DNA of 53,804 nucleotides from JAAYFJ01 sp964344295 (GCA_964344295.1 CAYFMR010000009.1:1-53804), one strand, 5' to 3'. Positions 42,920 to 51,562 are shown, counted from the first letter of the stretch. Translations and numbers: made by a program. The notes: generated by a model not told the origin, from the sequence alone.

Positions 42920-45103
42920 TTAATATCCCTCAAACACGGTGTCTTGTCGATAGATCTCGGTCCACTCCGGTTGGGCAACCGTGGCCGCCTCGGGATCATC
43001 ATAGTTATACCAGGTGTTGAAGATCATCCCTTGGAATTCCTCGTCAGTCAGTCGTTGGGAAGACAAAAACTCATAGTAGGCATAAACGGGACCCACGCCT
43101 AAGACCAGCTCCCCATCCACCGGGTAGACCACATACATGTCTTGTGCCATACCGGAACCCACTTCTAAGTATTGACCCGGCGCAATGCCAACGGTATTCT
43201 CTGGGGTCATCATCAAGTCGGCTATCGTTGCCATATTGCGATCAGCCTGCTCCTCAATCTCATAGAACGATTCCGCATTCTCATCGTAGAATTTGACAAA
43301 GATGTTCTCCATTTCACCGCCGATGTAGAACAGTCGATCCTGAGCCTCATCCGATACGGCATCCCCACGCAACTCGGTGACGCTGACATCTCTTAAAAAG
43401 CGTACCAGCTCCCCAAAATTCTCTAGGTTTTTCTCGTGACCCTCGGAAAGAAGGCCTCGCACCTTCAAATTTTCCGTCATGAAATCCAACGTCCACAGCA
43501 ATCGTTCATAGACTGGTAGTCTCGGCTCCACATAGGATTTGGGGCGTTCCAATTCTTCTCCCCCGCCCATTTCGGCTCCAACTTGTTTGCCGTATAAAAT
43601 GGTATCGTGCTTTAACTGAGCCCAAGAGCCTAAGGCGGAGTTTAAGTCCTTCACACCCCAAGCCTCGGATTGCATAAAGGCGGGCATCCCTTCTTCGATC
43701 GGATCACTATACGCTTGTAGGATCCACAGCCAATTGCGATACACGTTTTGGCGGTTCGTCGGATCCCCGTCTAACACTCGGGCCATCTCTTTGGCTTTCT
43801 CGTATTGAGCGGCAAACTCCGGCCACGCTTCGTTGGCCTCATTGGCTTGGACCATGCGATCTGCCACCGGGTTGCCCAAGATGCCCATCACATCCACCCC
43901 GGAATAAAGGGGACGTCGAGAAGGACTGGACACATCCACTACCATCTGAGCCAACACGTTATCCAATACGGCCCTTTGTGGCAAGAAGCGGAATGATAAA
44001 CCTTCGTAATATTGAATGCTAGGCTGAGGCAGCTTATCCAAATAGGCATAGACTTCTTTTAATGCCGCCTCTTGGTTTAGCGCATCCACGGCACTCTCGT
44101 CGGAGAAACAGCTGGCGTAGACTTGTCCCAAGACATAGGGGTCCACATCATCAGCATTTTCCACTAAGAAGACCAACGGGTCATTCACGTCCTCCCATAA
44201 GCGGAACGAAGCCTCATCGTCACACAGATTTTTCGCCATCAACAGGGCTTGCACAGCATTTTCCGTCTGCGGCTGACCCTCATCATCGTAAAAGAAAAGT
44301 CCCAGTTGAGAATAGAGCATAGAGCCGCGGAAATACATTTCCAGTTCCGGCGAACGAGTGTAGTGACCTCTTGGCTTAAACTGAGAATAGTCCACTTGCT
44401 TGCCCACCAAGGAGGACTCTCCCATGGTCTCGCTTTGAATCATGGCCAGCTCCTCATCCATCAGCCCTAGGGCTTCTAAGGGCAACTCCCCTTCATAGGG
44501 AGCGTCAAAAAGCTCTGTCGCCACTGCAAAATACGCCGTGTTGCGTAAAGCGGCATCTTTCACCACCGCATCTTTTGCCTCTTCATAATCTTTCACAGAC
44601 GCCGTTACCATGGCTTGGCTCAACTCCTGGAGTCGAGGCAAAAATTCCTGCACTTCCAAATCGCGCAACAGGGCATCGTAACAGATGTGGAACAAATGCA
44701 GCACCGAATCCGCCGTCACAAAGTTGGGGCGATAGCTATACTCATTGCCTTCGTAAAGGCTAAAGGGCTGCGTGTTCACCATGCCTCCATCCACGAAAAA
44801 CCCTTGCTCCACCAAGGCCTGCTCTTGCTCTGCGCTAAACTGCCAATACTCGTTGACATACCTATCCAAATTCGCAATATTCCCCAGCCCTGCTTCCACA
44901 GCATACTCCGGTACCGCGGGCTGGACCACCGTCGGTTCAAAAGCGGGGAAAATCAGCTCCGTATTCATCGCCGCCAGCGGGTGATCCGCCACCTCGGCGT
45001 GGTCGCCGTCCGTTTCAGATGGCGCACCGGTCTGCGGACTACAAGATACCAAAAGCAACACCGCTAGCAAACCTGCTAATAATTGTCTTCGTTTCATGGC
45101 CAT
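42920..45103 (-). CDS. DUF3160 lipoprotein
   Basis: The 727-residue protein has a lipoprotein signal (LLAGLLAVLLLVSCSPQ; Cys in VSC). The mature part matches the DUF3160 pattern, especially RPNFVTADSVLHLFHICYDA and the later ELERPKSYVEPRLPVYERLL and YNYDDPEAATVAQPEW. The family is large, extracellular and of unknown biochemical function. The start could be the ATG at 45103 or the second Met at 45097; AAAGGAGG lies upstream of both. It overlaps the preceding membrane-anchored FG-GAP-like gene by ten bases, so the two are translationally coupled and may work together at the surface. Confidence 0.9.
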   Translation of the reverse strand: MAMKRRQLLAGLLAVLLLVSCSPQTGAPSETDGDHAEVADHPLAAMNTELIFPAFEPTVVQPAVPEYAVEAGLGNIANLDRYVNEYWQFSAEQEQALVEQGFFVDGGMVNTQPFSLYEGNEYSYRPNFVTADSVLHLFHICYDALLRDLEVQEFLPRLQELSQAMVTASVKDYEEAKDAVVKDAALRNTAYFAVATELFDAPYEGELPLEALGLMDEELAMIQSETMGESSLVGKQVDYSQFKPRGHYTRSPELEMYFRGSMLYSQLGLFFYDDEGQPQTENAVQALLMAKNLCDDEASFRLWEDVNDPLVFLVENADDVDPYVLGQVYASCFSDESAVDALNQEAALKEVYAYLDKLPQPSIQYYEGLSFRFLPQRAVLDNVLAQMVVDVSSPSRRPLYSGVDVMGILGNPVADRMVQANEANEAWPEFAAQYEKAKEMARVLDGDPTNRQNVYRNWLWILQAYSDPIEEGMPAFMQSEAWGVKDLNSALGSWAQLKHDTILYGKQVGAEMGGGEELERPKSYVEPRLPVYERLLWTLDFMTENLKVRGLLSEGHEKNLENFGELVRFLRDVSVTELRGDAVSDEAQDRLFYIGGEMENIFVKFYDENAESFYEIEEQADRNMATIADLMMTPENTVGIAPGQYLEVGSGMAQDMYVVYPVDGELVLGVGPVYAYYEFLSSQRLTDEEFQGMIFNTWYNYDDPEAATVAQPEWTEIYRQDTVFEGY

Positions 45104-45750
45104 ATGACCTCCTTTCCATCGACCCCTAACGGGCGCGCTTCTCCCTCATACACCACCATTCCGGGATGCTCCCGGCTAAACTCCGGTAGCTGGGCCAAGG
45201 GAGAACTGACATAATCACGACTTAAACTAAAATGAACATAATGATAAGCCGACACAAAATACTCCGCGTCTTTACGCTCTACGGCAACGATCTCTTCCCG
45301 TCCGTCCCCATCAATATCATAAAGGATAAAATCCTCCATGGGTAAACTCAGACGAGACGCCCTATACTTGGCCTGCAACTCACCCTCTCGCAGATTATAA
45401 AGAAACACACGCTTGGCCATCACCGGATGATGAGGTGATTTTTTATAGACGCCCAGGGCAATCTCCGGCTCCCCATCTCCCTCCACATCGCCTTGACATA
45501 CTTTCCAAATGTTTAGCGGATGAGGGCCGCGAAATCGTTGCCACGTCGAACCGTCTTCACTGCGAATTTCCAACTCATTGCTATAAGACGACCAAAGCTT
45601 TCGATAAAACACCAGCGTGTAAGACGTGCCGTCCGCCAAGTGGACCGTCTCTTCCGGTAGCGGCATACCCACGCGCATGTGCCACGCTCCTACGATGACT
45701 AGCATGCAACCTAAGACCACCACGCTGATCCACCATCGTTTTCGCCTCAC
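45094..45750 (-). CDS. Membrane-anchored protein with FG-GAP/VCBS-like calcium loops
   Basis: The product starts at a GTG (45748-45750), nine bases after AAAGGAGG, giving 218 residues. An upstream ATG lies only four bases from the -10 box and is unlikely to be used. After a basic start, one membrane helix (WWISVVVLGCMLVIVGAW) anchors it. The outer domain has two DxDGDG-type loops, CQGDVEGDGEPEIALGV and YDIDGDGREEIVAVE, characteristic of FG-GAP/VCBS beta-propeller repeats that bind calcium. It overlaps the DUF3160 lipoprotein gene. An extended -10 promoter is at 45780-45788. Confidence 0.75.
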   Translation of the reverse strand: MRRKRWWISVVVLGCMLVIVGAWHMRVGMPLPEETVHLADGTSYTLVFYRKLWSSYSNELEIRSEDGSTWQRFRGPHPLNIWKVCQGDVEGDGEPEIALGVYKKSPHHPVMAKRVFLYNLREGELQAKYRASRLSLPMEDFILYDIDGDGREEIVAVERKDAEYFVSAYHYVHFSLSRDYVSSPLAQLPEFSREHPGMVVYEGEARPLGVDGKEVIWP

Positions 45751-45779
45751 ACCCCACCCCCTCCTTTGTTCTTGCATTG

Positions 45780-45788
45780 ATTATACCA
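45780..45788 (-). promoter_or_regulatory. Extended -10 promoter of the FG-GAP-like/DUF3160 unit
   Basis: TGG followed by a perfect TATAAT (45780-45785) on the minus strand. No recognisable -35 box lies upstream. The start site, near 45773, lies inside the longest open frame and supports the GTG start at 45750. Confidence 0.6.
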
Positions 45789-45992
45789 TAGATGTCCCCC
45801 TACCATAGGGACGGCTAAGGCAAAAATACCGCCCACATGACCTGCCAATCCCCGTCCACCAACAGGAGAGCCCCTCGGCCTCGGCAACCCTTGTCCCCGT
45901 GCCCGTCATCCCACCGGTCCATGATTGAAGCCCTCCTCCCAAGGGTATGTAACGACCGTTGTCACAAAAGCAACTGACGAAAGGAGATTCTC

Positions 45993-46244
45993 ACGGGATT
46001 TATTTCTTGGATTATCTTTGGAGCGCTCGCCGGCTGGATTGCCAGTATGATTATGGGCAAGAATGCTAGCATGGGCGGTTTGGCAAATATCGTTGTCGGC
46101 ATCGTCGGCTCTTTTATTGGTGGATTTTTAGGCAGCCGTCTCTTTAACGTTTCCGTAGACGGCTTTAACTTCAAATCTCTCATCATTGCCATTGTAGGCT
46201 CTGTCATCTTACTGGCCATCATCAACGCCATTCAAAAGAAGTAA
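45993..46244 (+). CDS. GlsB/YeaQ/YmgE-family membrane protein with an apparent ACG start
   Basis: The frame reads GFISWIIFGALAGWIASMIM and continues NIVVGIVGSFIGGFLGSRLF, then ends in a third helix and AIQKK. This is the complete three-helix GlsB/YeaQ/YmgE family, which is usually MGFISW at its start and about 82-85 residues long. The codon where Met is expected is ACG (45993-45995), and AAGGAG lies exactly six bases before it. The first ATG (46047) would remove the first helix and has no ribosome-binding site. So ACG is the best start, giving 83 residues. Proteins of this family are linked to stress response. A terminator follows. Confidence 0.75.
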   Translation, partial: TGFISWIIFGALAGWIASMIMGKNASMGGLANIVVGIVGSFIGGFLGSRLFNVSVDGFNFKSLIIAIVGSVILLAIINAIQKK

Positions 46245-46282
46245 GATGCTTAAGTAGAGCGCAAGCTCCAACACAAAAACAC

Positions 46283-46317
46283 AAAAATCCGTTGGGATCC
46301 TCTCCCAACGGATTTTT
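46283..46317 (+). terminator. Terminator after the GlsB-type gene
   Basis: AAAAATCCGTTGGGA and TCCCAACGGATTTTT form a perfect stem with a 5-base loop. It lies about 40 bases past the stop codon and is probably active in both directions. Confidence 0.93.
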
Positions 46318-46386
46318 AATTGGCCAAAACCATGAGCACTGCCCCTCTCGGCCACCTTCGTCCCGTGTGACCGGAGCCATCACCCA

Positions 46387-46962
46387 TCACAACGCGGCAC
46401 CAATCTCCTCGTCAATCTCTGCCAAGAGCTCCTCGATCTCTGCTCCTTCACAGAAAGCTGGATCCAAGTGCCCCAGAAAACGCCAATTGGCTGCATTTTC
46501 TTTGCGATACAAAATCCCCTCGCCATCTTCTGAGCCAAAATAGGCCCTGGTCACTTCCAAGCCCTTCTTCGCCAAGTGCTCCTTGACGATGCGATACCGG
46601 CTTTCACGGCTGGCAATATAGCCTTCTAAGTCTTCGTTGTCGATGGAATAGGCATCCACTCGTGTGGCCCCCGGTACCAGCCCTTGCCCTTTAACAGACA
46701 AATCAGGTAACGCTTTCCAAACCACCTCGACCTGACCCTCGCCCACAAACATCCATTTCGTCAGCGGAACCCGATGACCGTTGTGCTCCAATTCCAGATA
46801 GTCGGGCACCTCATCCACTGCGATCCACTCATAAAGCCACCCGTCCCGGACCTCACTCCGATAGGCCTCCCACTGAGACAAAAACCGGCGGCCTTCTTCC
46901 ACCGTATGAAACAAGCCGATCTCGGCTTCCATGCCTTCTTGGTACAATGCTAAAAGATACAT
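46387..46962 (-). CDS. Hypothetical protein coupled to the second two-component system
   Basis: I do not recognise this 191-residue, mostly acidic cytoplasmic protein. It starts MYLLALYQEGMEAEIGLFHT and ends LLAEIDEEIGAAL, with no signal or membrane segment. Its ATG lies inside the last codons of the histidine kinase (13-base overlap), with AAGGAGG correctly spaced within the kinase gene, so it is surely co-translated with it. It could be an accessory component of the signalling system, but nothing in the sequence shows what it does. Confidence 0.75.
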   Translation of the reverse strand: MYLLALYQEGMEAEIGLFHTVEEGRRFLSQWEAYRSEVRDGWLYEWIAVDEVPDYLELEHNGHRVPLTKWMFVGEGQVEVVWKALPDLSVKGQGLVPGATRVDAYSIDNEDLEGYIASRESRYRIVKEHLAKKGLEVTRAYFGSEDGEGILYRKENAANWRFLGHLDPAFCEGAEIEELLAEIDEEIGAAL

Positions 46963-48323
46963 AACTCCTCCTTGGTCTTTCCCCCGTCAAGCTGATGATC
47001 AGGCGATGCGGATAAGGCGATGCGAAAGATAAAAAACCCTTCCCGGCGTAGCGCCTCGTACCGGATTCTATAATTATTCAACAGAGCGCTGACAATGTAT
47101 AGCCCCAGGCCATGACTATTTTCCTTATTCAGGTCAAAGTTCACGTCAAACAATCGCGCCATATCCAACTCTTCATCGTCACCATAAGAATTGCGCATGA
47201 AGAACCATCCACCATCGGTCCCCACCTCAATGAGTCCGTTTTCCTCCGTATACTTGACGGCATTGCTCATCAGGTTCGACAAAATAATGGTCAGCGCCGT
47301 TTTGCCGATATACATCGTCTCCTCACCCAGCTCACTATGGATGCGAATGTTTTTTTGCTGGGCCAACACTTCATACGTCTCCCATACCCCTTGCCATACA
47401 TCGTTGACCACCAAAAGCTCTTCGTCATCCTTTAAGTTTTCAATGGAATACACCGATAAAATCTGAGAAATATTCTTGGTCAGTTGATCCACTAAGATGA
47501 TGCACTGGTTAATATAAGTATCCCGGTCCTGATACTTGCCGATCCGATACTTCATGTTCTCCAGTATGATCTTCAAACTGGCCAAAGGCGTTTTCAACTC
47601 ATGAGATGCCCCCTTGAAAAAATCATACTTTAACTTTTCCAGCCGGATAATCTCTTGATTTTTCCATTCCACATCCTCAATGGCCTGTAATAGCGTCGTA
47701 TACAAATCATTAATCTGCGCCTTCAATTGCCCGATCTCGTCGGTGGAGCTCACCTCTAAGCGCACTTGCTCATCCAGCTCCATCATTTTGTCCGTCACAT
47801 TTTTGATTTCCTGCACATTGTTTTTAATCGACTTGGCATATACAAAAGACACCAACGCGGAAAGCAGCAGGGACACCGACAGGGAATACGGCAAAAACTG
47901 CAAGCTCAACGCTTTGGCATCTTGCTGCATATCAGCGGTGGAAATAAATTGCAAATGGATGGTTTGCCCATCGCCCAAGGTGACTTCCCTTTCTTCGATA
48001 ATCAGGGAATTATGATGACTGGCCAAATTGATATCCTTATTCTCTTTGATTTGAATTTCATAAGGGTTGCTCTCATCCTTAACACTGGCCTGAACCTCGC
48101 CGGTACTCGAATACAGCGCTAACGTCTGTTCAATATCGCCACGCGCTTGTCCATTTAAGCTATACGCAATATCATCGGCTTTGCGGGCAATGTCCTCTTT
48201 TCTGGCATTCAAATAGGTTTGGGGGAAAAGCAAAAACACCAACAGGTGGATGAGCAACACGATAACCCCCATCACCGAGAAAGTCTGTATGAATATTTTA
48301 GGAAAGATGTTTAAGTTTTTCAT
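46950..48323 (-). CDS. Sensor histidine kinase with an extracytoplasmic domain
   Basis: The 457-residue kinase has two membrane helices (about 11-33 and 144-164) bracketing a 110-residue external sensor domain. A HAMP linker (165-220) follows, then the H-box GASHELKTPLASLKI with His241, the N-box SNLMSNAVKYTEENG and the G-box SHGLGLYIVSALL. Its start overlaps the response regulator stop by four bases (ATGA). The ligand is unknown. The neighbouring iron-sulfur/TlpA genes suggest a redox or envelope-thiol signal, which is inference only. Confidence 0.95.
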   Translation of the reverse strand: MKNLNIFPKIFIQTFSVMGVIVLLIHLLVFLLFPQTYLNARKEDIARKADDIAYSLNGQARGDIEQTLALYSSTGEVQASVKDESNPYEIQIKENKDINLASHHNSLIIEEREVTLGDGQTIHLQFISTADMQQDAKALSLQFLPYSLSVSLLLSALVSFVYAKSIKNNVQEIKNVTDKMMELDEQVRLEVSSTDEIGQLKAQINDLYTTLLQAIEDVEWKNQEIIRLEKLKYDFFKGASHELKTPLASLKIILENMKYRIGKYQDRDTYINQCIILVDQLTKNISQILSVYSIENLKDDEELLVVNDVWQGVWETYEVLAQQKNIRIHSELGEETMYIGKTALTIILSNLMSNAVKYTEENGLIEVGTDGGWFFMRNSYGDDEELDMARLFDVNFDLNKENSHGLGLYIVSALLNNYRIRYEALRREGFFIFRIALSASPDHQLDGGKTKEELCIF

Positions 48324-48973
48324 GTTCGCTCCAGTTTGTACCCCACATTCCTAATGGTGGTAATGCAATCTAACGCCAATTTCTTCCTCAACTCTTTAAT
48401 ATACACGTCAATGACGCGATCATAGGGGATTTCGTCCGTCTCCTTCCACACGTTATCGATGATCTGCGTCCTCGTCAAAGCCTGCCCCTCATGCTCCAGC
48501 AGGTACTTTAAAATTTCCAGCTCTTTGGCATTGACATCCACCTTCTCACCATTCACGGTAGCCGTGTAACTGGTAAAATTCACCTCGACATTTTGATAAG
48601 TAAACGTCTCCAGCAAGCCAAAATGCTTCTTAATCAACGCATCAATACGCGCCTTTAACACCGGCAACGAAAAAGGCTTCTCCACATAGCCATCTGCCAA
48701 ATGGGTAAACGCTTCGATTTTATACTCCTCGTCGCTAAAGGCGGTTAAGATTAAAATGGGCAGCGTGCTTTTCTTTCTGATTTCTTTTAAAACCTCTAAG
48801 CCGTTCATCACAGGGATCTGAATATCCAAAATCACCAAATGAACCTCATGATTAAACTTGGCCAGCGCCTCCCTGCCGTCTTTGGCCTGGATCGTCGTAT
48901 AGCCTGACGCCGACAAAAACTCGCTAACGCCTTCCCTGATCACCGGATCATCTTCCACTACCAGTATGTTCAT
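48320..48973 (-). CDS. OmpR-family response regulator
   Basis: The 217-residue regulator begins MNILVVEDDPVIREGVSEFL. It has acidic residues at 8-9, phosphoacceptor Asp50 in VILDIQIPVMNG and Lys99 in YVEKPFS. A winged-helix domain ending TTIRNVGYKLERT follows. The start at 48973 has AAGGAGG in front; the open frame upstream reaches 66 codons further but crosses the terminator at 49032-49054. It heads a three-gene unit with the kinase and a hypothetical protein. Confidence 0.95.
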   Translation of the reverse strand: MNILVVEDDPVIREGVSEFLSASGYTTIQAKDGREALAKFNHEVHLVILDIQIPVMNGLEVLKEIRKKSTLPILILTAFSDEEYKIEAFTHLADGYVEKPFSLPVLKARIDALIKKHFGLLETFTYQNVEVNFTSYTATVNGEKVDVNAKELEILKYLLEHEGQALTRTQIIDNVWKETDEIPYDRVIDVYIKELRKKLALDCITTIRNVGYKLERT

Positions 48974-49031
48974 AAATACCTCCTTGCCCCCTTGATAGCC
49001 GCCTATCCCAGCCTCACCTCTCCTCATCCCC

Positions 49032-49054
49032 AAAAAAAGGGCCATAGTCGGCCC
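49032..49054 (-). terminator. Terminator of the iron-sulfur/TlpA unit
   Basis: On the minus strand GGGCC pairs with GGCCC around a 6-base loop and is followed by seven T. It separates the redox genes from the two-component genes, though readthrough is possible because no strong promoter is seen between. Confidence 0.85.
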
Positions 49055-49145
49055 CCGAAGTACACTTTTGCCAAAGCCTACCTCGCGCACCGCTATGACC
49101 CCACTTGATTTCACACCTGTCTCGAAAGCGACAGACCCGGATCCG

Positions 49146-50069
49146 TCATCGCTCCGTAGCCACCTGATCATGGCTGGTCTTCACACCACAGGAAATCGCT
49201 CCCACCGGACAGGCATTCTTACATCGACCGCACCGAATGCACTCCGGATCATTCGAATGCTTCACCGGATCCACCTGCATCTGGCACACCGTCTTGCATC
49301 GACCACACTGAATGCACTTGTCATGATCTAGCCTATACCGAAAAACCGACAGGGGATTAAACACGGAATAAATAGCCCCTAGCGGACAAATATACTTACA
49401 AAATGGTCGGTACAGGATGATCGACAACAACACGGTAATGGCCAAGATCAGCCCTTTCCAGTAATACAAAAAGCCTATGGCGCCGCGCATGGCCTTATTC
49501 AAGAGCACCAGGGGGATTCCCCCTTCCAACATGCCCACCGGACAGATCAGCTTGCAAAAATAAGGCGAGCCCAGCCCCAGAATATCCACCAAAAACAAGG
49601 GCAACAGGATGACAAACACGACCAAGATGACGTACTTGAGCTTTCTGAGATACCGATCCCCCTTAAACGTCTCCACCTTCTTGAAAAACGGGATCTTGTG
49701 CAGGGCGTCTTGGATGAGACCGAAAGGGCATAAAAAGCCGCAAACCAGTCTCCCCATCAACGCTCCCACCAAAGCTAAAAAGCCCACCACATAATAACTA
49801 AAGGAGAGACCGGCTTGACCCAACACCGCCTGCAACGACCCAATGGGACAAGCCCCCCTGGCCCCCGGACACGAATAGCAATTCATACCCGGCACGCAAA
49901 GTTTTTTCAGATCTCCGCCATAGATTTTTCCCGTCTTAAAGCCTTCCATATAGGAATTAGTCAGCAAAAACCACGCGGATTGGAACAGGTGTCTCCAACG
50001 ATCCATTCGTATATATCGTTCTTTTTTGGCCCCACCCAGGGCGCCCTGTTGACTCTTATCCAATGCCAA
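49146..50069 (-). CDS. Membrane 4Fe-4S protein of the NapH/CcoG-like type
   Basis: The 307-residue protein has about five membrane helices, each group flanked by CxxxCP motifs (CGFLCPFGLIQD, CKLICPVGML, CKYICPLGAIY). It ends in a ferredoxin-like domain with two clusters (CIQCGRCKTVCQ and CIRCGRCKNACP). An N-terminal CVPGMNCYSCPGARGACPIG adds more cysteines. Such proteins pass electrons across the membrane. The start is uncertain: TTG at 50069 or 50063 behind GGAG, or an ATG at 50006. It overlaps the CxxC mini-protein and is grouped with a TlpA-like lipoprotein, so it probably reduces that protein's disulfide outside the cell. Confidence 0.88.
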   Translation of the reverse strand: MALDKSQQGALGGAKKERYIRMDRWRHLFQSAWFLLTNSYMEGFKTGKIYGGDLKKLCVPGMNCYSCPGARGACPIGSLQAVLGQAGLSFSYYVVGFLALVGALMGRLVCGFLCPFGLIQDALHKIPFFKKVETFKGDRYLRKLKYVILVVFVILLPLFLVDILGLGSPYFCKLICPVGMLEGGIPLVLLNKAMRGAIGFLYYWKGLILAITVLLSIILYRPFCKYICPLGAIYSVFNPLSVFRYRLDHDKCIQCGRCKTVCQMQVDPVKHSNDPECIRCGRCKNACPVGAISCGVKTSHDQVATER

Positions 50070-50208
50070 TACACTCCATACAAATTCTTATGGCCTTATT
50101 CAGCACCACGTTCGCTTCTCCTTGACTCCACCCATAGGCCATCATCCCCACACTTGCGGCGATGATGACCCACGCCAGAGCACGGCCTCGTCCTATTTTT
50201 TCTTTCAT
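50056..50208 (-). CDS. 50-residue membrane protein with C-terminal CxxC (CD1871A type)
   Basis: A short gene between the TlpA-like and iron-sulfur genes encodes a protein starting MKEKIGRGRALAWVIIAASV, with one membrane helix, then VVLNKAIRICMECIGIG at the very end. The C-terminal CMEC followed by IGIG matches the CD1871A family of CXXC-containing mini-proteins, which accompany 4Fe-4S and TlpA genes in other anaerobes. AAGGAGG lies nine bases before the ATG. It overlaps the next gene. It probably relays electrons or anchors the partner proteins; the mechanism is not known to me. Confidence 0.85.
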   Translation of the reverse strand: MKEKIGRGRALAWVIIAASVGMMAYGWSQGEANVVLNKAIRICMECIGIG

Positions 50209-50233
50209 CGTTAACCGCCTCCTTGACCAAACT

Positions 50234-51361
50234 CTACTTCACATTCGCTAACTCTTTTTCGATGATTTGTTGCCACTCCTCGGCACTTTTTGCTCCGGAA
50301 TAAGGCTCGCCGACAATTTGGCCGTTCTTATCCACAAAGAACGTCTCCGGCAAAGCTTGGATTCCGTCTAACCTGCCGTTAAAATTGGTTGCATCCGGCA
50401 TCAAGAAAGGATAAGAAGCCTGGGTTTTCTCTTGGATGACCTTAGCCTTTTCGATGGCCTCTTGGTTTTCCCCATGATCATCCACCGTATCGGTCACCAC
50501 GCCGACAATGCGAACCCCTTTATCCTTCATACCCTGTTCTACCTGCACCAAATCGGGGATTTCCTTCACACAAGCTGTACACCAAGTGGCAAACACATTC
50601 ACCATCGTCAAATCATAATCCGCAAAATCTTGGCTGGAAAAAGCGTTGCCATTAATATCCTTCGTGACGATACCACTCAAATCCGTGGCCGTCTCATTCC
50701 CAAACATCTCCGTACCCTCTAAATCACTTCTTTCCGCCAACACAAAACCATGCTCCGGACGCGCTTGTTTCTCGATCACATTCACTTCCGTTTGCTTGAA
50801 AGCCTCTAACAACTCATCTTGCGTGCCTTCATTCGTGCTGAGATAATAATCGTAAAGACCATCTGCCGAAGACCCGATTTTGCTGTGGGTATCACATCCG
50901 GTAATTTGGGTCATCTCCGCTTCCGACAAATCCTTGGCAAACATGCCGATGGTACCTAAACGATCCAACCCTTTTTGCCAAGCCTCGTAGCCATCGCCCA
51001 TTTTATCCACCATGGCGTTGCGTTGCTCCTCCGTCATGCGATCAAACGTGAGCATGGAATACGTTAAATCCTGATCAATCGGACTTTGGTCATCTAACAT
51101 GGCCACCTGCTTATCTGCCATCCCTTGCTTGAACTCCTCGGTCAACTTAAAATCCAATCCCAGGTAATCATACACATATTGATCCTTCACCGGCAACGTA
51201 TAATCGGAAGGCTTAAACTGCTCCCCATCATCCATCGACATCCCCGCATCCTCCGCCGGGACCGCCTCACTTCCACCTTCCTGTTTTTGGCATGCCATAA
51301 AACTCAAACTCATACATACTACTAACAATAAGCTCAACACTTTCCATACTCTGTGCTTCAT
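50234..51361 (-). CDS. TlpA-like thiol-disulfide oxidoreductase lipoprotein
   Basis: The 375-residue protein has a lipoprotein signal (Cys24 in SLSFMACQK). About 200 residues follow that I cannot assign, with a single Cys at 156. From about residue 225 there is a TlpA/ResA-type thioredoxin domain with the active site FATWCTACVKEIPDL (Cys261, Cys264) and a cis-proline region GIQALPETFFVDKNG. It acts outside the membrane, reducing disulfides. It heads the three-gene unit with the CxxC mini-protein and the iron-sulfur protein, which may supply reductant. A perfect palindrome lies just upstream (51380-51400). Confidence 0.92.
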   Translation of the reverse strand: MKHRVWKVLSLLLVVCMSLSFMACQKQEGGSEAVPAEDAGMSMDDGEQFKPSDYTLPVKDQYVYDYLGLDFKLTEEFKQGMADKQVAMLDDQSPIDQDLTYSMLTFDRMTEEQRNAMVDKMGDGYEAWQKGLDRLGTIGMFAKDLSEAEMTQITGCDTHSKIGSSADGLYDYYLSTNEGTQDELLEAFKQTEVNVIEKQARPEHGFVLAERSDLEGTEMFGNETATDLSGIVTKDINGNAFSSQDFADYDLTMVNVFATWCTACVKEIPDLVQVEQGMKDKGVRIVGVVTDTVDDHGENQEAIEKAKVIQEKTQASYPFLMPDATNFNGRLDGIQALPETFFVDKNGQIVGEPYSGAKSAEEWQQIIEKELANVK

Positions 51362-51379
51362 ACATGTCCTCCTTCATCA

Positions 51380-51400
51380 GCAGGTCGTCATGCGACCTGC
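51380..51400 (-). promoter_or_regulatory. Perfect palindrome in the leader of the TlpA-like gene
   Basis: GCAGGTCG and CGACCTGC form a perfect 8-bp inverted repeat with a 5-base spacer, ending about five bases before the AAGGAGG of the TlpA-like gene. There is no T run. It could be an operator or an RNA hairpin affecting translation. Confidence 0.45.
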
Positions 51401-51525
51401 CCTTCTTATGTCTCATTCATGACTACTACCCCATCTTACAAGGCATTTATGAAACGTTGATGAAATCCCATCCCTTTTTTTGCAAATCGACACCGCACCA
51501 CCATAATACCTTTCCTCACTACATC

Positions 51526-51562
51526 ACAAAGCCTGCCGGAAAACATTCCGGTAGGCTTTTGC
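51526..51562 (-). terminator. Terminator after the SLH-domain gene
   Basis: AAAGCCTGCCGGAA and TTCCGGTAGGCTTT form a 14-bp stem with one mismatch around a short loop, with A/T on both sides. It lies eight bases past the stop codon. Confidence 0.82.

Noticed and set aside
44615..45067. 150-codon plus-strand frame inside the DUF3160 gene
   Set aside because: It is antisense to a clear lipoprotein gene, His/Arg-rich and without a ribosome-binding site.
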